From: Sulfobacillus thermosulfidooxidans
GTDB lineage: Bacteria; Bacillota; Sulfobacillia; Sulfobacillales; Sulfobacillaceae
Direction: 5' to 3'
Assembly (NCBI RefSeq): GCF_001280565.1
Contig: NZ_LGRO01000001.1
Span: 1,364,001-1,428,000, forward strand
DNA: 64,000 nt
Below, one piece after another: positions 47,895 to 57,668 of the stretch (positions are counted from its first letter, which is position 1; every line of letters starts with the position of its first letter). The notes under the pieces are model-generated. The model was not told the DNA's origin. It did not search any database and saw only the letters and a program-made list of their open reading frames with translations. A program made the translations under genes and the position numbers.

Positions 47895-49085
47895 TTGAAA
47901 GTCCACAATTTAAAGTTGCTTACCACATTAAGTTTCGCCACAATATTGATTGGCGGGTGCAGTTTGTATGCAGAACCGCAAAAACCCGCTCCGGCAAAGC
48001 ACACCACGCAATCTACACGAAAAGCCGCGAATAAAGCAACACAAACGGTGAAGAAAACAACAACGACGACCCATGGTAAACCATCAACAGGGCAACTCAA
48101 GGTCATTGCTTTTTATGACCAAACCATGACCCACGTCCATCCCGATCCCTTCACGTTTGTCAAAGCGCATCCGGGACTTGTCACCTATCTTTCACCGTTT
48201 TGGTATGAAGTCAGTGCTACCGGAACAGTGATAGCCAAACCGGAAGGCAATGCCGCCACGTTGGCAAAACAGGCGCATTTGCCGCTCATGCCACTGTTCA
48301 ACAATTATCTGGGCACTGATGGTATGCTGGCTTCCCAAAGCTTGCGCACGAAGGCGATTGACCAAATTGTCCATTTAGTCACATCCAAGAATTACGCTGG
48401 CGTCCAAATCGATTTTCAAAAATTGAAGCCGACTGATCGCCCACTTCTCGTGGATTTTATGAACGAGTTGCATAAAAAAATGCCCGCGAATAAGGTCATA
48501 TCCATGTCGGTGATTCCCTTAACGGCCGGCACCGGACAATCTGGAGCCTATGATTTGGGAGCGTTAGACAAAGATGTTAACAGCATGGTGCTCATGGCAT
48601 ATGACTTACATGGCAATGGCACGCCGCCAGGGCCCGTTAGTCCCTTTAACTGGGTCAAACAAAGCATTAACCTGGCGCTCAAGGCGGGAGTCAAACCCTC
48701 CAAACTATATCTGGGGATTGCTAATTATGGCTACTTATGGAAAGCCGGATCCACTAAGGCAACAACGATCCCGTTAAAAGTGATGTACCAACACAAATAC
48801 GGCGCCTACACCTGGAATCCCACCTACAAGGAAGCTTATGACCATTACACATCCAAGGGCGTGTCCTACACTATTTGGTTTGTCAATGACCGGGCTGCTG
48901 TGGACCGGATTAAGTTGGCGGAACAAGACCATTTGGGAGGGGTCGCGTTCTGGAGAGTGGGATACGAAGACGCAAAATGGTGGAACCGGGTCGCAAAAGC
49001 CCTCAAACAGCCTGCTCCCACAAAAAGTGGCACAACGGCTTCAAGCAGTAAACAAGCCTCACCCCAACATCGAAATAAAACGTAA
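47895..49085 (+). CDS. GH18-family lipoprotein with altered catalytic motif
   Basis: 396 residues from TTG 47895 (ribosome site GAGGAGG). Lipoprotein signal with Cys22 in LIGGCS, then a Thr/Lys-rich linker (about 30-65) and a glycoside hydrolase 18 barrel like those of spore-cortex enzymes YaaH/SleL. The barrel is complete, including VLMAYDLHG and GVAFWRVGYED. The acid/base Glu of the usual IDFE motif is Gln175 here (GVQIDFQKL), so hydrolysis is probably lost and the protein may bind peptidoglycan or chitin-like glycans. The gene diverges from its neighbour. Confidence 0.85.
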   Translation: MKVHNLKLLTTLSFATILIGGCSLYAEPQKPAPAKHTTQSTRKAANKATQTVKKTTTTTHGKPSTGQLKVIAFYDQTMTHVHPDPFTFVKAHPGLVTYLSPFWYEVSATGTVIAKPEGNAATLAKQAHLPLMPLFNNYLGTDGMLASQSLRTKAIDQIVHLVTSKNYAGVQIDFQKLKPTDRPLLVDFMNELHKKMPANKVISMSVIPLTAGTGQSGAYDLGALDKDVNSMVLMAYDLHGNGTPPGPVSPFNWVKQSINLALKAGVKPSKLYLGIANYGYLWKAGSTKATTIPLKVMYQHKYGAYTWNPTYKEAYDHYTSKGVSYTIWFVNDRAAVDRIKLAEQDHLGGVAFWRVGYEDAKWWNRVAKALKQPAPTKSGTTASSSKQASPQHRNKT

Positions 49086-49089
49086 GTCC

Positions 49090-49110
49090 CATCCCGCCTT
49101 GGGCGGGATG
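49090..49110. terminator. Hairpin between convergent genes
   Basis: CATCCCGCC-TTG-GGCGGGATG, a nine-pair GC-rich stem just after the GH18 stop and before the KdpD-like gene end. Symmetric, so it can serve both directions, but no long T-run follows. Confidence 0.6.
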
Positions 49111-49132
49111 GTTCATAATGTGCGCCCTTCTC

Positions 49133-50278
49133 TTAGTCGCGGTCCCGTTCGTGGCCGACCACTAAGATATCAATATTGCTGGTTTGACGCAAAACCTCGT
49201 TGATGACAGATCCCCTAAAGACTTCTTGCCACCTGGTTCTCAACGATTCTCCCATAACGATTTCCGTCACATGATGTTCCCGGGCAAAGTTCACGAGCGC
49301 CCGGGGAACATTGTTGTCACGCAACTCCACCACTTGCGCACCCAATTGTTTGGCCAAATTAATATGTGCTTGTAACGTTTGTTCATCGGATGCCGAAAAT
49401 GCTCGACCGTCTGCGGGACGAACAATCACCACATAAAATTCTGCCTTTAACCGTTGAGCAATTCGGTATCCCCGCCGTAACAGCCGGGCCCCGTTGGGAG
49501 AAGGAGTCACAGCGACCATAATCCGATCATGGGTAGGCCATGGCCCTTCAATCGCATGTCGGTTCATATAAGTTTCAAGGCGATCATCGGTATCATCAGC
49601 AACCACCCGTAGCGCGAGTTCCCGTAACGCCGTAATATTGCCCGTTCGGAAAAAATTTTGTAAGGCTTGATCAATTCGTCGTCCTTGGTACACTTTTCCC
49701 CGCTTCAAGCGTTCAATCAATGCTTCTGGAGTCAGATCCACAAGCCTTATCTCGTTAGCTTCTCGTACGATGGAATCGGGCACGGTTTCCCGAACCCTAA
49801 CGCCTGTAATCTGCCGCACGGTATCATTAAGAGATTCGAGATGTTGAATATTTAATGTCGACCAGACATTGATTCCAGCAGCCAGCAAGTCTTCGACGTC
49901 TTGATAGCGTTTTCGGTTTTTACAATTATCCGCATTGGTGTGAGCTAATTCATCTACCAACACGACGTCGGGTCCCCGCGCCATGACCGCCCCGACATCG
50001 AGTTCTCCCACCTCGAGGCCCTTGTAGGTGCAGGTGGCCAACGGAACCGCTTCGAGTCCGCGTGTCAACTCGGCGGTTTCCTCTCGACCATGCGTATCAA
50101 TAACCCCAATGACGACATCAATGCCTTGTTCTTTCGCAATGTGCGCGTCACTTAACATGGTATAGGTTTTGCCAACTCCCGGAGCCGCACCAAGATAGAT
50201 ACGATGCTTTCCCCGTGACATCCGGCGAATATCTTCCAATATCTCTTCTGGTGTTCTGCGTTTATATGTAGAGGCCAT
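49133..50278 (-). CDS. Stand-alone KdpD sensor domain (KdpD-N plus USP)
   Basis: 381 residues, far shorter than full KdpD (about 900). KdpD N-terminal ATP-binding domain with GAAPGVGKT (30-38) and VVLVDELAHTN, followed from about 250 by a universal-stress-protein domain. Membrane segments, GAF and kinase are absent. Short KdpDs exist in other bacteria and some bind cyclic di-AMP through the USP domain. It has its own promoter and a structured leader. A kinase and a KdpE-like regulator follow the miaB gene nearby. No kdpFABC genes are in the window. Confidence 0.9.
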   Translation of the reverse strand: MASTYKRRTPEEILEDIRRMSRGKHRIYLGAAPGVGKTYTMLSDAHIAKEQGIDVVIGVIDTHGREETAELTRGLEAVPLATCTYKGLEVGELDVGAVMARGPDVVLVDELAHTNADNCKNRKRYQDVEDLLAAGINVWSTLNIQHLESLNDTVRQITGVRVRETVPDSIVREANEIRLVDLTPEALIERLKRGKVYQGRRIDQALQNFFRTGNITALRELALRVVADDTDDRLETYMNRHAIEGPWPTHDRIMVAVTPSPNGARLLRRGYRIAQRLKAEFYVVIVRPADGRAFSASDEQTLQAHINLAKQLGAQVVELRDNNVPRALVNFAREHHVTEIVMGESLRTRWQEVFRGSVINEVLRQTSNIDILVVGHERDRD

Positions 50279-50464
50279 TGTCCTCTACCGCCCTTTCTGC
50301 ATAAGGGTTTCTCGGCTAAGCCCAATAATGCGGAGGGGCCGTAGCCGGACCTTGTGATATTCCTGATGTCGGAGTCTTCATTCTCGTCTGCGAGCGTGAA
50401 ACCTATTGAATCACCACAATCCATGGATCCTGACCTGTCCCGGTCCGGTAGGTTATCTACCGGG
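50279..50464 (-). ncRNA. Structured 5' leader of the KdpD-like gene, riboswitch-like
   Basis: From the predicted start near 50459 to the ATG. A first hairpin CCGGTAG/CTACCGG (50445-50451 with 50457-50463) shares bases with a long-range helix GGTCCGG/CCGGACC (50442-50448 with 50345-50351), which itself shares bases with CGGCTA/TAGCCG (50313-50318 with 50342-50347). A stem around CTCG-TCTG-CGAG (50377-50400) fills the middle, and CCCTT/AAGGG (50291-50307) sits before the ribosome site. Exclusive pairings of this type are typical of metabolite- or ion-sensing leaders. I found none of the hallmark motifs of the ydaO cyclic di-AMP class. Confidence 0.5.
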
Positions 50465-50465
50465 G

Positions 50466-50480
50466 ATTATAACATTCTGG
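50466..50480 (-). promoter_or_regulatory. Extended -10 promoter of the KdpD-like gene
   Basis: Minus strand TATAAT (50466-50471) with TG one base upstream, an extended -10. No good -35 is seen at 17 bases. Transcription would begin at about 50459, right at the first leader hairpin. Confidence 0.6.
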
Positions 50481-50509
50481 CCACATCTTAGACCACGACA
50501 ATGTCCTCT

Positions 50510-51232
50510 CTATTCCCTAATTTGGCCATGAGGGGAGGGATACAATACATAACCAATTCCTGCTTGTGTCACTAGGTATACAGGCAGCCGGGGATTAGGT
50601 TCGATGTAAGACCGCAATTTACGCACATAAACGCGCAAATATTCATGGTCTCCTTGATATTCCGGTCCCCACACAGCCCCTAGAAGATGGTCATGTGTCA
50701 ACACTTTACCACAATGCATCATGAATTCCTTCAACAGTTTCCACTCAGTGGGCGTCAAATGAATGGTCCGATCATCAACCAATAGATTGTGATATTCTTC
50801 GTCTAAACGGAGCCTGCCACATTCTGGCAACGGTATGTCCATGGCTGATTCGTAGCTACGCCGCAATAAAGCTCGTATCCTTGCTAACACGGTTTCTGGC
50901 GAAAACGGTTTGGTGACATAGTCATCGGCTCCTAAGTCCAATGCACGAATCATGTCCTCATCGGTATTAAGAGCCGTCAGCACCAGGATAGGAACAGTGC
51001 CCATTTTCCGAATGCGTTTGCAAACCTCAAATCCATCCATTTCTGGCAACCGCAAATCTAACACCACTAAATGCGGCTCTTCTGTAAACACTTGATGCAA
51101 AGCATCCCACCCATTGCGCGATTGCAACACGCGGTATCCCGACAACCGCAAATGCGTACTCATCAGCCGAAGATATTTGGGTTCGTCTTCCACCACCAAA
51201 ATCCGATACGTCATATCAGGACGGGTAGCCAT
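50510..51232 (-). CDS. KdpE-like OmpR-family response regulator
   Basis: 240 residues from ATG 51232, ribosome site AAAGGAGGG; the longer frame is rejected. Receiver domain with phospho-acceptor Asp59 (VVLDLRLPEMDG) and Lys in YVTKPF; a winged-helix domain with LTPTEWKLLKEF, VLTHDHLLGAVWG and YLRVYVRKLRSYIEP, the wording typical of KdpE. Overlaps the kinase stop by 17 bases. Likely controls potassium uptake genes elsewhere. Confidence 0.88.
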   Translation of the reverse strand: MATRPDMTYRILVVEDEPKYLRLMSTHLRLSGYRVLQSRNGWDALHQVFTEEPHLVVLDLRLPEMDGFEVCKRIRKMGTVPILVLTALNTDEDMIRALDLGADDYVTKPFSPETVLARIRALLRRSYESAMDIPLPECGRLRLDEEYHNLLVDDRTIHLTPTEWKLLKEFMMHCGKVLTHDHLLGAVWGPEYQGDHEYLRVYVRKLRSYIEPNPRLPVYLVTQAGIGYVLYPSPHGQIRE

Positions 51233-52841
51233 TATCTGACCCTCCTTTCGCGCCGTCTTGAAGGGGTAATTCAATTCCCACTAAAAAACCTTGAGGGCGA
51301 ACATTTTCCGCCCAAATACGTCCATGATGTGCCTCGACAATCCGTTTCACAATGCTGAGCCCTAGCCCTGATCCGCGTTTATCGGATTGAGCAGCCCCCG
51401 AACTCCGATAAAACCGCTGGAAAATCCGTTCCAAATCCGAGGCGGCAACGCCAGGACCTTCATCACGCACGCGCACTGTCCACCATCCGTTAGATATTCC
51501 ACTCATAATAAAGATTTTTCCAGATGAATATTTCAAGCTATTTTCCACGATATTGATCAATGCTTCAAATAAACGCTCAGGGTCACCGAAAACTATCGTA
51601 TCTTGCACGGAAATATGAATGCGTTGACGATCTTGCGGCATAATGCGGCGTAAGAGCCCTTCGATCCAAGGTTTCAAGGCAAAACGGCGGAGATTTAGGG
51701 TAATCCCTTGCTCTTCAATTTGGGACATATTCAGCAAATTATCGATTAACTGTTCCAATTGTTGGCTTTCCTCGAGGATCGTTAATAAAAATTCTTGTCG
51801 CTCTTCGGGCTGTAACCGCTCGAATAAACTCAGCAAGGTTTCCGCATAGCCTTTAATCAATCCCAAGGGTGTACGCAATTCATGCGACACATTGGCGAGT
51901 AATTCGGAACGCCCCCTGGCCATTTGTTGGTAGACTTCCGCCCGTCTCGCTTGTTCTTCCAATACGGTATTAGTCAAAATTGTACTGATTTGCATGGCAA
52001 TAATTTTTAACACATCTTGATGTCGGAAATACCAGGCATGTTCAGGACCCCAGAGTACGAAAAAACCCCAAATGTTTTCTTGCAGATATAACGGCAATAT
52101 TGCCATATTGGGAACTCTAAGTCCTGGAAAAATTGCCTTTAATTCTGACGCTTCGCCGGAATATGCCGGATTTTGATCTTGGATCACTGTGCCCAATAAT
52201 CCCAACGACGGTTCAAGGAATGCTTGAGGAATCGGCAAGGCATCGCTCAAGATACTCGATCCCGTTGCGACTAGCACCGTCAGAGCATTTTGAGGATCAC
52301 TACGCCATTGCCAAATTTCTACACCATCTAAACCCATTTCTTTCTTAACCTGTTCCAAGATACGTGCGAACAGTTCCTCTGGATGTGTAAGAAATCGATA
52401 ACCCGTCCATGCCGTCGTGATGGCCATCCACTGGGAGTATAAATGTCTTTTGTCCTCTTGCAAACGATCAATGCGGCGTTCTTCTATCCAAAACACAAAA
52501 ATCACAAATCCGGTGAGACCAATAAAGACCATAATCATGCTCGGGTTAAGGCTTAAAGTTAACGGGCTAAGCCGTTCATAAGCCACAGTGAGAGTGGTTT
52601 GTAATTGTGCAAAGGTTAAAGGGTGAATGGGAACTCGCAATAAACTTTCAGCATTTACAAAAAGACGAGCCGCTTGGGCACTATGATGAGCTAGGAGATC
52701 TGTTTGCACTTCGGTTAGCAGCTGCAAAGCAAAAAAAGCCTGGCGCACCTGTAAGTACGCCTGGCGGAAAAAACTTATCCCGACAATTATAGCGACTAAC
52801 GCCGCTAGCCCAATAATGACCCAAAGATAACGGTGACGCAT
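51216..52841 (-). CDS. Membrane histidine kinase with GAF domain
   Basis: 541 residues. Two membrane segments (about 6-25 and 102-119) enclosing an about 75-residue external loop, then a GAF-like domain (about 150-290) and a kinase core with phospho-acceptor His320 (VSHELRTPLG), N-box NIVENSLKYS, DEGPGV and GLGLSIVKRI. Paired with the regulator that follows. It starts five bases after miaB without a clear ribosome site, suggesting translation by coupling. It may supply the kinase half lacking from the short KdpD; that partnership is inferred. Confidence 0.9.
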   Translation of the reverse strand: MRHRYLWVIIGLAALVAIIVGISFFRQAYLQVRQAFFALQLLTEVQTDLLAHHSAQAARLFVNAESLLRVPIHPLTFAQLQTTLTVAYERLSPLTLSLNPSMIMVFIGLTGFVIFVFWIEERRIDRLQEDKRHLYSQWMAITTAWTGYRFLTHPEELFARILEQVKKEMGLDGVEIWQWRSDPQNALTVLVATGSSILSDALPIPQAFLEPSLGLLGTVIQDQNPAYSGEASELKAIFPGLRVPNMAILPLYLQENIWGFFVLWGPEHAWYFRHQDVLKIIAMQISTILTNTVLEEQARRAEVYQQMARGRSELLANVSHELRTPLGLIKGYAETLLSLFERLQPEERQEFLLTILEESQQLEQLIDNLLNMSQIEEQGITLNLRRFALKPWIEGLLRRIMPQDRQRIHISVQDTIVFGDPERLFEALINIVENSLKYSSGKIFIMSGISNGWWTVRVRDEGPGVAASDLERIFQRFYRSSGAAQSDKRGSGLGLSIVKRIVEAHHGRIWAENVRPQGFLVGIELPLQDGAKGGSDNGYPS

Positions 52842-52846
52842 GGGGT

Positions 52847-54235
<1,389 letters not shown>

Positions 54236-54525
54236 GTGAACTGTCCTGGTATACTCCACCCGTATTTATGGATTCCTATTTGCCACTGGCAGTGAGGATG
54301 CCATAATACGTACCAGGCTGCCTCCTTTCGTCTATAATCCGGGTCAATCATATTCACGCTATGACAACCTAACCAGTATCCCTGTTGTCATCACAAGTCT
54401 CAACCAATTTTTTAATTATAGCACGGATAGTATAAGCTTGCTGGAACAAAAGAACTCCCAGAACTCATTAAATACTCCCTATACTGTGTGCGATATAGTC
54501 TAAACGCCTTCCGCCGTCTTTAGCA

Positions 54526-55767
54526 TTAGGGGCTTTCTTCCATCGCCCCACTTAGTAGAGGAAGTAAATGTGAAGGAGCCCGGACCAATAAGCGTGCCCC
54601 GTCTTCAGTGTCTTGGCGCTGAACGATTTGCACATCTTGATAAATTCTCTGCCATTTCATCGCATCGTCCCATCGCACAAAAATCCAGCGCTCTACGTAA
54701 AAATCTGTCAGTGCCCGGCCTATCGCGGTATATAAATCAGTAAAATTGGTATCATAACGTGCAGAAATGGCGACACCATCTTGGGGCCTTATTGTATCAG
54801 GTGGCAACTTATCCCATTGGTTGTATACCTTAACGCGCTTAATGTGCTGGGCCCCTATCTCCTCTAAAACTTGTTCGATGGCGTCTTGCTGCTGATCTAA
54901 TGTCGGCACGGATGCGTCAAGGACCTCTAACAGCACATCAGCTTCCACAACTTCATCAAGGGTCGCGCGAAATGCGGCCACTAACGTATGAGGTAAACGT
55001 TGGACAAATCCGACGGTATCGGTTAAGAGAGCAGGTCCAGTACCTGGGATCAAAATGCGGTGGACACTGGGATCTAACGTTACGAACAACGCATCTTGGG
55101 CCAGTTGAGCACGGCGCGTCATCCGTTCAAATAAGGTGGATTTGCCCACATTCGTGTAACCCACCATGGTAATTAAAGGCACACGGTGATATTGGCGTCT
55201 TCGCCGGCGAGCTGTGCGCTCCCGCTGCAAAATCGCAATCGACTCTTCTAAATTTTTGATCCGTGTTCGGATTTTCCTTCGGTCCATTTCCAAATGCGTT
55301 TCTCCCGGACCGCGGGTACCTATCCCGGCCCCTGCCCGTGACGGTGTTCTCCCACTTTGCCGGAGCCTCGGAAGTAAATATTTTAGTTGCGCCAATTCAA
55401 CCTGAATACGTCCCTCCCGAGACTGCGCACGCTGAGCAAAAATGTCCAATATTACTTGGGTGCGGTCGATAATCCGGACATCAGGGCCCAAAATGCGTGC
55501 CCATTGGTGCAATCGCGACGGCGCAAGATCATCGTTGGACACCACCACAGGACTTTGGAGTTCTTCCACTTTAGCCGCAATGTCGTGAAGAGCTCCAGGT
55601 CCTAACCCGTCATCGGGATTATCACGGGATTGTAAATATTTATATGTGACTTCACCACCAGCCTGAGCCACGAGCAGCGCTAATTCGTCTAACTCTTGTA
55701 ATCCCCGGATTCTAGCCGCTTCTCCCTTTTCGGAGGTACCTACAAGAATAACTCGTTCGGATTGCAT
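54526..55767 (-). CDS. hflX: GTPase HflX
   Basis: 413 residues from ATG 55767, ribosome site GGGGGGAGG; an upstream extension is rejected. N-terminal HflX domain (VILVGTSEKGE; DNPDDGLGPG), a coiled region with GIGTRGPGETHLE, and a G domain with VGYTNVGKSTL and LTDTVGFVQRLP. It binds the 50S subunit and splits or rescues stalled ribosomes under stress. Thirty-five bases after the TPR gene. Confidence 0.95.
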   Translation of the reverse strand: MQSERVILVGTSEKGEAARIRGLQELDELALLVAQAGGEVTYKYLQSRDNPDDGLGPGALHDIAAKVEELQSPVVVSNDDLAPSRLHQWARILGPDVRIIDRTQVILDIFAQRAQSREGRIQVELAQLKYLLPRLRQSGRTPSRAGAGIGTRGPGETHLEMDRRKIRTRIKNLEESIAILQRERTARRRRRQYHRVPLITMVGYTNVGKSTLFERMTRRAQLAQDALFVTLDPSVHRILIPGTGPALLTDTVGFVQRLPHTLVAAFRATLDEVVEADVLLEVLDASVPTLDQQQDAIEQVLEEIGAQHIKRVKVYNQWDKLPPDTIRPQDGVAISARYDTNFTDLYTAIGRALTDFYVERWIFVRWDDAMKWQRIYQDVQIVQRQDTEDGARLLVRAPSHLLPLLSGAMEESP

Positions 55768-55802
55768 CGCATCCTCCCCCCCGTGAGACGGCATTGTGCA
55801 TT

Positions 55803-56585
55803 CTACGATTTGTTCGTTTGAGGCAAAGACTGCAACAACAGCCATGCCGAAGAACTTCCCGGATTATCCGTTAATGCCTGCCGTAGATTCTGTTCAGCTA
55901 ACGAAATCTCACCCCAATGAATTTCAACCACCGCCAAGTCATAATAACCTTGCCACCAATTGGGATTAGCAGCAATAGCATCGCGGTAAAACGTTGCCGC
56001 ATTATTCCAGTTACCCTTAAGTTGATTAACTTGTCCATCAAGATCAAATACGGGACCTTGTGGTCCGCCAAATTCTAAGGCTTTTGTTGCATCGACATGA
56101 GCAAGATTTGGCTGGTGCTGTGCAATCGCCACTTGCCCAAGGCCCACATACGCCGTCCAGTTCGTCGGATCGTGTGATAACGCCTCATGAAATGCTGTGG
56201 ATGCCGTTCTAAGATGATGTGTATTAAGGGCTAATTGCCCCAAATTATTCCAATACGTCACGTTACTAGGTTGAAGCTGACAGGCCTTTTGTGCTTCAAC
56301 TAAAGCCGCTTGCGGTTCATGATTCTGCCAAAATAACTGGGCTAAGCGACTGTAGCCTTCAGCGTATGTTGGATCTTGAATTACCGCACTTTCTTCGGTC
56401 GTGATAGCCCGCGTCAAATTAAATTGGATACTTTGCATCCGCTGTTCCACGGCTTGTTGGTCCATGAGAATCTCTTTAGGCGCGTTTCGGGCTTGGGGGG
56501 GAACTAAATACGCGTCCGTTCCACATGCACTAAGCCACGGAAGTAGTAATAATGGAAACCCAACGCCGATAGCTTTCTTTATCAT
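55803..56585 (-). CDS. TPR-repeat lipoprotein
   Basis: About 260 residues. Lipoprotein signal peptide ending LSAC, then five or so tetratricopeptide-like units (pattern AxGYxRLAQLFWQ, YWNNLGQLALN, WTAYVGLGQVAIA, WWQGYYDLAVVEI). A scaffold for protein-protein contacts on the outer face of the membrane; partners unknown. Two ATGs (56591 and 56585) are possible; both lie inside the end of the Nudix gene. Confidence 0.82.
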   Translation of the reverse strand: MIKKAIGVGFPLLLLPWLSACGTDAYLVPPQARNAPKEILMDQQAVEQRMQSIQFNLTRAITTEESAVIQDPTYAEGYSRLAQLFWQNHEPQAALVEAQKACQLQPSNVTYWNNLGQLALNTHHLRTASTAFHEALSHDPTNWTAYVGLGQVAIAQHQPNLAHVDATKALEFGGPQGPVFDLDGQVNQLKGNWNNAATFYRDAIAANPNWWQGYYDLAVVEIHWGEISLAEQNLRQALTDNPGSSSAWLLLQSLPQTNKS

Positions 56586-56995
56586 ATGCATAAATAAGCT
56601 CGCACCGTATCATCCTGAAAAAAAGATTTCATCCCTTGTGCCCACTCAATCTGGTCTAAATAGGCCAGATTGATCCACTGCGCTTCTAGGGCATCCGATT
56701 GCGATCTCACATGGTCCGAACCAATAATTCGGGCTGCAAAATCCAGAACAACAAAATGAGCTTCGGGCAACCTAATCTCGGCAACATAAAGAAGACGCTC
56801 CGGGTAAACGTCTATGCCCACCTCTTCGTGCACTTCACGCTGGACAGCCTCGACGAGCGTCTCTCCCCATTCTAAATGCCCACCGGGTAATGCCCAGCGT
56901 CCCTGTTCGGGCTCATGGCCGCGACGAATGGCCAGAAGCTCGCCTTGTGCATTTTTGATAACTGCTGCCACACCAATTTTAGGGTTCTTTGGCAT
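56582..56995 (-). CDS. Nudix hydrolase
   Basis: 137 residues. Complete Nudix box: GHLEWGETLVEAVQREVHEEVGI fits GX5EX7REUXEEXGU with metal-binding glutamates. The sequence before it (VIKNAQGELLAIRRG) is like ADP-ribose and nucleoside-diphosphate hydrolases or MutT. Substrate cannot be told. Start overlaps the upstream gene by 17 bases and the end overlaps the TPR gene, a tightly packed operon. Confidence 0.88.
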   Translation of the reverse strand: MPKNPKIGVAAVIKNAQGELLAIRRGHEPEQGRWALPGGHLEWGETLVEAVQREVHEEVGIDVYPERLLYVAEIRLPEAHFVVLDFAARIIGSDHVRSQSDALEAQWINLAYLDQIEWAQGMKSFFQDDTVRAYLCI

Positions 56996-57173
56996 TATCC
57001 GAGATGTCGTAAATGGTTAATTCGTTGTCGTCGCCCAACTGACGTAAACCGAAAATCACACCACGCTCTTTTAAAATTTGATTGAGAAATGTCACGACTT
57101 GATAAGGGGTAAAACCATTAAACCGGCGTTGCCCTAGCATAACTAATTTTTCGTGATCCGCTGACACCTTCAT
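56979..57173 (-). CDS. YpmA-like (DUF4264) small protein
   Basis: 64 residues from ATG 57173. The stretch TPYQVVTFLNQILKERGVIFGL with a following LTIYD resembles the DUF4264 protein YpmA of Bacillus. Function unknown. Ribosome site GGGGGCGG. First gene of a small minus-strand operon with the Nudix, TPR and hflX genes. Confidence 0.65.
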   Translation of the reverse strand: MKVSADHEKLVMLGQRRFNGFTPYQVVTFLNQILKERGVIFGLRQLGDDNELTIYDISDNAKEP

Positions 57174-57378
57174 TTGTACCGCCCCCACTCACAAGGATCT
57201 GTTGTCTTGATATTATAGCAGTTTCCTTTGTCACCTCGCATCAGAAGACCATGACAGTTTATATCCTCACCAAATCTGTCTTGGAGTGTCATGAACCTCC
57301 TAACATGCCCCGAAGCTTTTTACGCCACACTAGATTTGCAACCCAAAAATCTAATATTCCCGTGAGGAGGCGATTATT

Positions 57379-57600
57379 ATGGCCCGACGCAAGCGCGGTC
57401 CATCATTGTTACCGGAAAGTGTCCGCGATCAATTCAAATATGAAATCGCGAGCGATCTCGGTCTCAGTCACGAAATCGCCGTTAAAGGATGGGCTGACAT
57501 GCCGACTCGCCAATTAGGACGAATTGGCGGAAAAATCGGCGGAAACATGGTTAAAGTCATGATCCGTGAAGCCGAAAAAGCATTGGAAGACAGCAACTGA
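57379..57600 (+). CDS. Alpha/beta-type small acid-soluble spore protein
   Basis: 73 residues. It contains FKYEIASDLGL, matching the germination-protease cleavage site region (the usual E-I-A-S-E-F/D), and GKIGGNMVKVMIREAEKAL, the second DNA-binding helix. The protein coats spore DNA and protects it from UV and heat. N-terminal basic head (MARRKRG) is unusual. ATG with ribosome site GAGGAGG; terminator follows. Confidence 0.9.
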   Translation: MARRKRGPSLLPESVRDQFKYEIASDLGLSHEIAVKGWADMPTRQLGRIGGKIGGNMVKVMIREAEKALEDSN

Positions 57601-57616
57601 ACAGCTCCCATGCATG

Positions 57617-57645
57617 ACTCCCAGATGGATAACCCATCTGGGAGT
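57617..57645. terminator. Bidirectional terminator after the spore-protein gene
   Basis: ACTCCCAGATGG-ATAAC-CCATCTGGGAGT, a perfect 12-pair stem between the SASP gene and the convergent gene ending at 57669. T-runs are absent. Confidence 0.7.
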
Positions 57646-57668
57646 AATATGTCGTCGGCCTACAAATT

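Noticed and set aside
49133-50278. Truncated pseudogene of full KdpD
   Set aside because: The gene has intact motifs, a USP domain with a clean end, its own promoter and leader; short KdpDs are a known form.
50279-50464. ydaO-type cyclic di-AMP riboswitch
   Set aside because: The conserved core sequences of that class are not visible; kept as an unclassified structured leader.
54320-54360. TATAAT on the plus strand near 54342
   Set aside because: No plus-strand gene follows; probably chance in AT-rich DNA.
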